Assembly (NCBI GenBank): GCA_944391355.1
Contig: CALXTG010000115.1
Coordinates: 1-10,299, forward strand
Reading direction: 5' to 3'
Source of the DNA: an uncultured Alphaproteobacteria bacterium
GTDB lineage: Bacteria; Pseudomonadota; Alphaproteobacteria; RF32; CAG-239
DNA length: 10,299 bases
The notes under the pieces were generated by a model, which had not been told where the DNA came from, did no database searches, and worked only from the letters and a program-made list of their open reading frames with translations. Numbering within the stretch: position 1 is the first letter of the stretch; every line of letters begins with the position of its first letter. Both the position numbers and the translations under genes were made by a program. This document shows positions 6,401 through 10,299 of the stretch, in pieces.

Positions 6401-6431
6401 CCTGGATTCTCCGGTCAAGCCCGAATATGAC
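6401..6431 (-). repeat. Palindromic intergenic repeat, copy 6, inverted
   Basis: Read on the minus strand it starts GTCATATTCGGGCTTGACC and ends with AATCCAGG. By hand alignment it matches copy 5 at 25 of 31 bases in the opposite direction. Copies 5 and 6 together form a long imperfect inverted repeat with a 25-base centre (6376-6400). Confidence 0.75.
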
Positions 6432-6561
6432 GATAAAAATAAGTCAAACTATGACAATAGAAATATCTTCTGATAATTTCCCATTTTACTCAATATCTGT
6501 TAACAAAGATTTAGCGCAACTTCTTTTTCTGTCTAAACAGATTGAACGCACCTGATTTTTG

Positions 6562-6589
6562 TCTTCCCGGTTTCTTCTTTCCGGGGAGA
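6562..6589 (-). terminator. Hairpin downstream of the flavin-reductase gene, weak terminator candidate
   Basis: On the minus strand TCTCCCCGG and CCGGGAAGA pair at eight of nine positions around a ten-base loop, about 25 bases past the flavin reductase stop codon. No run of T follows, so classical intrinsic termination is doubtful. Confidence 0.3.
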
Positions 6590-6614
6590 TGTCTGCTTAG
6601 GGCTGAAAATAAAA

Positions 6615-7394
6615 TTATGCCGGTCGGCCGCTGCGCGATACATTGCCGGCAAGAGCTTTGTTCTTTTTAAAATTCTTATTATTGCCGTACTTTTTTTTCG
6701 GCTTAAAAGAAAAAAGCGGCAGCTCGGTTTTGTCTCCGGAAGTCGCATTACTTATCCAGGCGCCTTTTTTACGGGCAAATTTCGAAACCGGTTTGTTTTC
6801 GGTTTTTTTGGCTTTTTGCTCGGCGGCGGCCAGACGTTTTTTATCTACCGAAAAACCGAATTTTCCGAGATTCCGCCCCAGCGTATAATAAAATCCGTGA
6901 ACATAAGCTACCAGCCCGGCTTTTTCCAGCCAGAGCTTGCCGTTTTCATCCAGATACTGGTCATCGACATTTACGGCCACGATTTCGGCCAAAAACATAT
7001 CATGGCTGCCGAACGTATGAACATCTTTAACTTTGCATTCAATTGAAACCGGGCTTTCGCCGACCTGTGGCGCTTTGAGCTGCGAACAGGGAGCGGGAGT
7101 CAGGTGCATTTCTTTGAATTTGTTGACATCGCGCCCCGATTTAACCCCGCAATAATCAGCAGCGGCGGCCAGCGGCAGATTGGTCAGATTAATGACAAAT
7201 TCTCCCGATTCGCTGATAAGCCGGTGCGAATAACGGGACGGGCGGATAGAAACATAAGTCATCGGCGGTTCGGAATTAATAATTCCGGTCCAGGCGGCCG
7301 TCATAACGTTAGGTTTGTCAACCGTTCCGCAAGAGATGAGCGCCGGAGGGACAGGGGCAAGCATTGTGCCGGGTTTCCATGTAATTTTAGTCAT
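6615..7394 (-). CDS. Flavin reductase-like FMN-binding protein with a Lys-rich C-terminal tail
   Basis: The first 183 or so residues have the flavin reductase/flavoredoxin split-barrel pattern: PGTMLAPVPPALISCGT, NVMTAAWTGI, YVSIRPSRYSH and GEFVINL, then SHDMFLAEIVAV. This family binds FMN and usually transfers electrons from NAD(P)H or another carrier. The true donor and substrate cannot be read from the sequence. Typical members are about 190 residues. Here residues 184-259 add a strongly basic, low-complexity tail (KKRLAAAEQKAKK, KPKKKYGNNKNFKKNK) with no recognised fold. The start ATG has only a weak GGA just upstream. The gene is divergent from a LysR-type regulator 203 bases away, which suggests regulation by it. 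Confidence 0.82.
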   Translation of the reverse strand: MTKITWKPGTMLAPVPPALISCGTVDKPNVMTAAWTGIINSEPPMTYVSIRPSRYSHRLISESGEFVINLTNLPLAAAADYCGVKSGRDVNKFKEMHLTPAPCSQLKAPQVGESPVSIECKVKDVHTFGSHDMFLAEIVAVNVDDQYLDENGKLWLEKAGLVAYVHGFYYTLGRNLGKFGFSVDKKRLAAAEQKAKKTENKPVSKFARKKGAWISNATSGDKTELPLFSFKPKKKYGNNKNFKKNKALAGNVSRSGRPA

Positions 7395-7416
7395 ATATCC
7401 AACCTTTTCAAATTAA

Positions 7417-7430
7417 ATTTTCTCTAAAAT
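7417..7430. promoter_or_regulatory. Possible operator dyad between the divergent genes
   Basis: ATTTT-CTCT-AAAAT is an inverted repeat lying 23 bases before the flavin reductase start and touching its possible -10 hexamer. It might be part of a LysR-type binding site, but AT-rich dyads arise easily by chance. Confidence 0.25.
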
Positions 7431-7454
7431 AACACTTGCCGGAAGCGAATACAA
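7426..7454 (-). promoter_or_regulatory. Possible promoter of the flavin-reductase gene
   Basis: On the minus strand, TTGTAT (7454-7449) and TATTTT (7431-7426) are separated by 17 bases. The match to sigma-70 consensus is modest (three and four of six). The position, about 30-60 bases before the start codon, is suitable. Confidence 0.35.
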
Positions 7455-7484
7455 ACTTTTTTTGAAATTATTTGACGATAATCC

Positions 7485-7513
7485 TTGCATTTCGTTTATC
7501 AATCTCTTATTCT
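7485..7513 (+). promoter_or_regulatory. Possible promoter of the LysR-type regulator gene
   Basis: TTGCAT (7485-7490), a 17-base spacer and TATTCT (7508-7513) resemble a sigma-70 promoter. A second -35-like TTGACG lies at 7472-7477. Either would give a leader of about 80 bases before the ATG at 7598. Confidence 0.4.
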
Positions 7514-7597
7514 ACCTCTCGTTGGTGGCGGGGTATTTAGTCTCACTCTGGCGCTAGACAACTCCTGGGTTTATTTTTTGTTCGGGAAATCTCCAAA

Positions 7598-8476
7598 ATG
7601 ATAACCAAGAAAGATTTGAATAATTTAGAAGGTTTGTTCTTATTGACGGCTGTTGCGCAAACTTCCGGAAAGCGCCAGGCTGCCCAGGTTTTAAACACTT
7701 CTGTTGATACCATTAATAAATATCTCAGTGATTTTGAAAATGAAATGGGAACCAAGCTGCTGAATACCAACAGCCGTGGTTCCAGCTTGACTCCCAGCGG
7801 CAAGAAAATGCTGGAGCAGGCGCACAAAATCAAAATGATTTTGGAAGATATCTATTCGGAGCGGCCAAGCAAAACAGAAATTAAAGGGCAGGTTCGTGTC
7901 GGCGTAATGTTAGGCATTTGTTCAACGCTGCTGGCCGGGGGATTAAGTGATTTTTTTGATAAGCATCCGGATCTGACAATTGTTTCGGTGACAAATAATG
8001 AAAATTTAAACAGTAATGATGTTTCTTATGAAGTCGGGCTTGCCTTTGATAAACCGACCAGAAACGATAGTGTTGTTCTTTATACCAAAGAACTGAAATT
8101 TGGTTTTTTTGCCTCTCCCGAATATCTGTCCCGTTACGGCTACCCTGTTGATTTTGAAGATATGATTAATAATTTCCGCCTGATTGTTAAGGTGGATAAT
8201 AACGGAAACACCCAGCTTTTTAAAAACCTGTTTAGCCGCGCCAAACATATAAGCTATGCAAGCAATACCTCTTTTGCCATTAATGAAGTTATCCGCCACG
8301 GCGGCGGTATCGGCGTGCTGCCGCTGCGTTTTAAGGAACAGGGGTTTGTCTGTCTGGATAATATTCCCTGCGATGTTTCGATGACGATTTATCTTTTTTC
8401 GACCACCGCCCTCAAAGATGTTCCCCGCGTCCGCACCGTCATAAACTACTACAAAGATCTTCTCGATAAACTCTGA
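7598..8476 (+). CDS. LysR-type transcriptional regulator
   Basis: The length (292 residues) and layout suit the LysR family. Residues 7-68 form the N-terminal winged helix-turn-helix (RQAAQVLNTSVDTINKYLSD, then GTKLLNTNSRGSSLTPSGKK), followed by a linker helix. Residues 97-291 form the periplasmic-binding-protein-like effector domain (VRVGVMLGIC, ASPEYLSRYG, GGGIGVLPLR). Such proteins act as tetramers and often regulate the divergent gene, here the flavin reductase. The effector is not predictable. No strong ribosome binding site precedes the ATG; the start was chosen because the conserved helix-turn-helix begins a few residues later. It converges with the glycosyltransferase gene, with 34 bases between stop codons and no clear terminator. 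Confidence 0.9.
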   Translation: MITKKDLNNLEGLFLLTAVAQTSGKRQAAQVLNTSVDTINKYLSDFENEMGTKLLNTNSRGSSLTPSGKKMLEQAHKIKMILEDIYSERPSKTEIKGQVRVGVMLGICSTLLAGGLSDFFDKHPDLTIVSVTNNENLNSNDVSYEVGLAFDKPTRNDSVVLYTKELKFGFFASPEYLSRYGYPVDFEDMINNFRLIVKVDNNGNTQLFKNLFSRAKHISYASNTSFAINEVIRHGGGIGVLPLRFKEQGFVCLDNIPCDVSMTIYLFSTTALKDVPRVRTVINYYKDLLDKL

Positions 8477-8510
8477 TGCGGATTTTAATCCCGCCAAACC
8501 GAATAGAAAC

Positions 8511-10299
8511 TCAGAACGAAAGCTTAGGCAGAGAGACAAAATGTCTTTGTGCCGCCTCTTCATGACAACCATTGCGGTAATACAAATTCAACCAGTCGCG
8601 GAATGACATTTCTTCCATAACATGCGGTTCAAATTTTTCCCAGCGGCAGTTGCAGTTGGAATACTTCGGCCAAAACATTTTTATCATTTCCTTATCAATA
8701 AAGCAAAAATATTTGGCATAACAGCGAAAAGTATCTTTAATAGAAAAATCACATTTATGATGAATCTGTTTTAAGAAATTTGCAGCAATCAGTGTTTCAG
8801 GGCAATGTTTTTGGAATATTTCCACCTCATCTTTTCCTTCCAGACTTGCCGGAGAGAATGTATCTTCTGGCATATCCCAATATTTGAGCATATCTTTGAT
8901 ATGGCCAAACATAAACATATCGGAAACACCGTATATGCGATATTTAAATGTATTAAAAGACAGAGCAATAAGCCTTTTTTTTAGTCCTTTTTCTTCATTT
9001 GATAACGGAAAAGTTTTCTGCAGATTAAACAACATCTCTAAAATATTTGTTGCATAAAGCCGTTGATCAGTTCTTGTTTTTAATACATACTTACATCCAA
9101 GCTCTTTTGCAGCTTTTAATCCTTCTCTGGTAGATTCAATTTGCAGATTAATATTACCACGCCCGTTATTGGTAGGTTTGGTTGATGTAACAATGGTAAC
9201 TCCGTGTTTTTCAAATTCATCCAAATTTTCGACTTCATCGGTCCAAGTAGAAAGAATAATCAGCACGTTAGGAGTGTTAAAGATTTGTTTATAAAATTTA
9301 ACGGTTTCCAAAGTAAATTGATGCTTTGCCAATATTCCCCCCTGAATAAGAATAGCAGTTTTGGGGAGAACATATTGGTCGGAATATAATCTGCAACCAT
9401 TTGCATAAATTGGAAGCCCTCGATAATAATAGAAATAATTTTTATAACAAAGAGGTACATAGGAACTGGAAATAAGCTTCCGCATCAGGGATGATTGTTT
9501 TTTATCACCATCAACATTCTGAGATTTAATAATTTTCTTTTTTAATGTTAATTTTATTCCCATAAAAACAATTTTTCTATATTTATATCTACCTCTGTTT
9601 TCCTTTCGATAGCTAAATAAACGTTTCCACAAACAATTTAAGAGAGAGCCGGTATTAATCTGATCAATTAGATTTTCAGAAGTGTTATAAATAAGAGAAC
9701 GTGCCATCTTGCAAGCCATAATGATATGATTATGAGTTTGAGCTGTCGTATTATCAAAATCTCTGTATAAGAAAAGATTCTCTGGCAAATTATACATTTT
9801 AGTAACTTTACTGAGACGAAGCCATAACACATAATCTTCAGCCGGACTGAAAGAACTTTCGTATCCTATATAATTATCAGTTAAAATGCTTTTTCTGAGC
9901 ATACAGGTCGGATGGTGCAAAGGACATGAAATTGAGTTCTTTAACATTGATTTAATCTGATGATTGGTTATAGGTCTTTTATAAATTTCATCGCGGTCAA
10001 CAAAACCATGCCAAGATCCGACAACACCATATTGTGGATTCTCATCTAAAAATTTAACTTGTTTGGAAAATCTGTCTGATAATGAAATATCATCGTGATC
10101 CATGATTGCCAAATACTCTCCGCAAGCCAAATCTAACAATTTATTTCGAGCCCCAGAAATTCCCAGATTTTTATCATTGCGATAATATCTTATCCTTTTA
10201 TCGTTATAAGATTTAATAATCTTTTCGCATTTAGTATCTTGAGGACAGTCATCAAGAATTATAAATTCAAAATCTGTGTACGTTTGAGACAAAATACTT
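8511..10299 (-). CDS. Glycosyltransferase: GT2 domain fused to a WavE-like domain (5' end outside window)
   Basis: The frame is open to the window edge. The codon at 10290-10292 is TTG within SILSQTYTDFEFIILDD, the usual internal opening of GT2 enzymes, so the true start is upstream. Counting from that TTG, residues 1-200 are a GT-A fold GT2 domain with the metal/sugar-nucleotide motif MDHDD (D65-D68) and FSPAEDYVLWLRL, where ED is the likely catalytic region. After a basic linker (about 225-275), residues 311-560 resemble the WavE lipopolysaccharide-synthesis family (AILIQGGILAKHQFTLET, IILSTWTDE, YVLKTRTDQR). It probably adds sugars to LPS, capsule or flagellar glycan. The protein has about 17 Cys. 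The gene is much more AT-rich than nrdD, as in many horizontally exchanged polysaccharide genes. Acceptor and donor sugars are unknown. Confidence 0.82.
   Translation of the reverse strand, partial: SILSQTYTDFEFIILDDCPQDTKCEKIIKSYNDKRIRYYRNDKNLGISGARNKLLDLACGEYLAIMDHDDISLSDRFSKQVKFLDENPQYGVVGSWHGFVDRDEIYKRPITNHQIKSMLKNSISCPLHHPTCMLRKSILTDNYIGYESSFSPAEDYVLWLRLSKVTKMYNLPENLFLYRDFDNTTAQTHNHIIMACKMARSLIYNTSENLIDQINTGSLLNCLWKRLFSYRKENRGRYKYRKIVFMGIKLTLKKKIIKSQNVDGDKKQSSLMRKLISSSYVPLCYKNYFYYYRGLPIYANGCRLYSDQYVLPKTAILIQGGILAKHQFTLETVKFYKQIFNTPNVLIILSTWTDEVENLDEFEKHGVTIVTSTKPTNNGRGNINLQIESTREGLKAAKELGCKYVLKTRTDQRLYATNILEMLFNLQKTFPLSNEEKGLKKRLIALSFNTFKYRIYGVSDMFMFGHIKDMLKYWDMPEDTFSPASLEGKDEVEIFQKHCPETLIAANFLKQIHHKCDFSIKDTFRCYAKYFCFIDKEMIKMFWPKYSNCNCRWEKFEPHVMEEMSFRDWLNLYYRNGCHEEAAQRHFVSLPKLSF

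Larger units (their letters stand above)
6237..6614. other. Repeat-rich intergenic region between the flagellin and flavin-reductase genes
   Basis: These 378 bases lie upstream of the flagellin gene and downstream of the flavin reductase gene, both on the minus strand. They hold four copies of the palindromic repeat (6273-6431) and a hairpin (6562-6589). The rest is AT-rich without a visible gene. The flagellin promoter must lie here or overlap the repeats. No sigma-54 (TGGCAC-N5-TTGC) or convincing sigma-28 site was seen. Confidence 0.6.

Noticed and set aside
8478..8494. Hairpin GCGGATT-tt-AATCCCGC after the LysR gene as a terminator
   Set aside because: The stem is bulged and no T run follows on either strand.
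8006..8572. 188-codon minus-strand ORF overlapping the LysR gene and the glycosyltransferase end
   Set aside because: It overlaps two well-supported genes and its translation shows no family pattern.
10290..10292. TTG as the start codon of the glycosyltransferase
   Set aside because: The codon encodes the Leu of the conserved SILSQTYTDFEF opening of GT2 enzymes, and the frame continues to the window edge.

Overview
The window looks like a chromosome segment of a Gram-negative, flagellated bacterium that grows without oxygen at least part of the time. It carries a TolC-type outer-membrane channel, a flagellin, a surface-polysaccharide glycosyltransferase and an oxygen-sensitive class III ribonucleotide reductase. 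The style of the flagellin ends, the reductase tail and the intergenic repeats built on CTCGGGCTTGACCCGAG suggest an Alphaproteobacterium, possibly a gut- or host-associated lineage. That placement is inference from sequence flavour, not a database match.

Layout, left to right. (1) 1-730 (+): 3' end of a TolC-family channel with an Ig/cadherin-like domain added at its C-terminus, followed by a clear intrinsic terminator. (2) 792-1197: AT-rich control region holding two tandem NrdR boxes over a -10-like hexamer. (3) 1198-4233 (+): an anaerobic dNTP-synthesis operon. Its reductase chain NrdD ends just after the zinc site. A separate 69-residue ORF with its own strong ribosome binding site carries the missing glycyl-radical loop, and NrdG, the radical-SAM activase, follows. 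(4) 4234-6614: a convergent flagellin gene (-) whose central domain is a predicted beta-helix, bracketed on both sides by copies of a palindromic intergenic repeat. (5) 6615-8476: a flavin-reductase-like gene (-) with a Lys-rich tail, divergent from a LysR-type regulator (+). (6) 8511-10299 (-): an AT-rich glycosyltransferase gene fusing a GT2 domain to a WavE-like domain, cut by the window edge at its 5' end.

How the parts work together. NrdG would install a glycyl radical on the small subunit. That subunit would dock onto NrdD to make the active ribonucleoside-triphosphate reductase, and NrdR would repress the operon when dNTP levels are high. The LysR protein probably controls the divergent flavin reductase. 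The flagellin, the TolC-like channel and the glycosyltransferase all concern the cell envelope but show no operon link to each other here.

The most interesting point is the split class III reductase: its catalytic glycine lies on an independent small polypeptide. Next come the flagellin with a beta-helix insert flanked by palindromic repeats, and the two domain fusions (TolC-Ig and GT2-WavE). No tRNA, rRNA, CRISPR array or transposase gene was seen.
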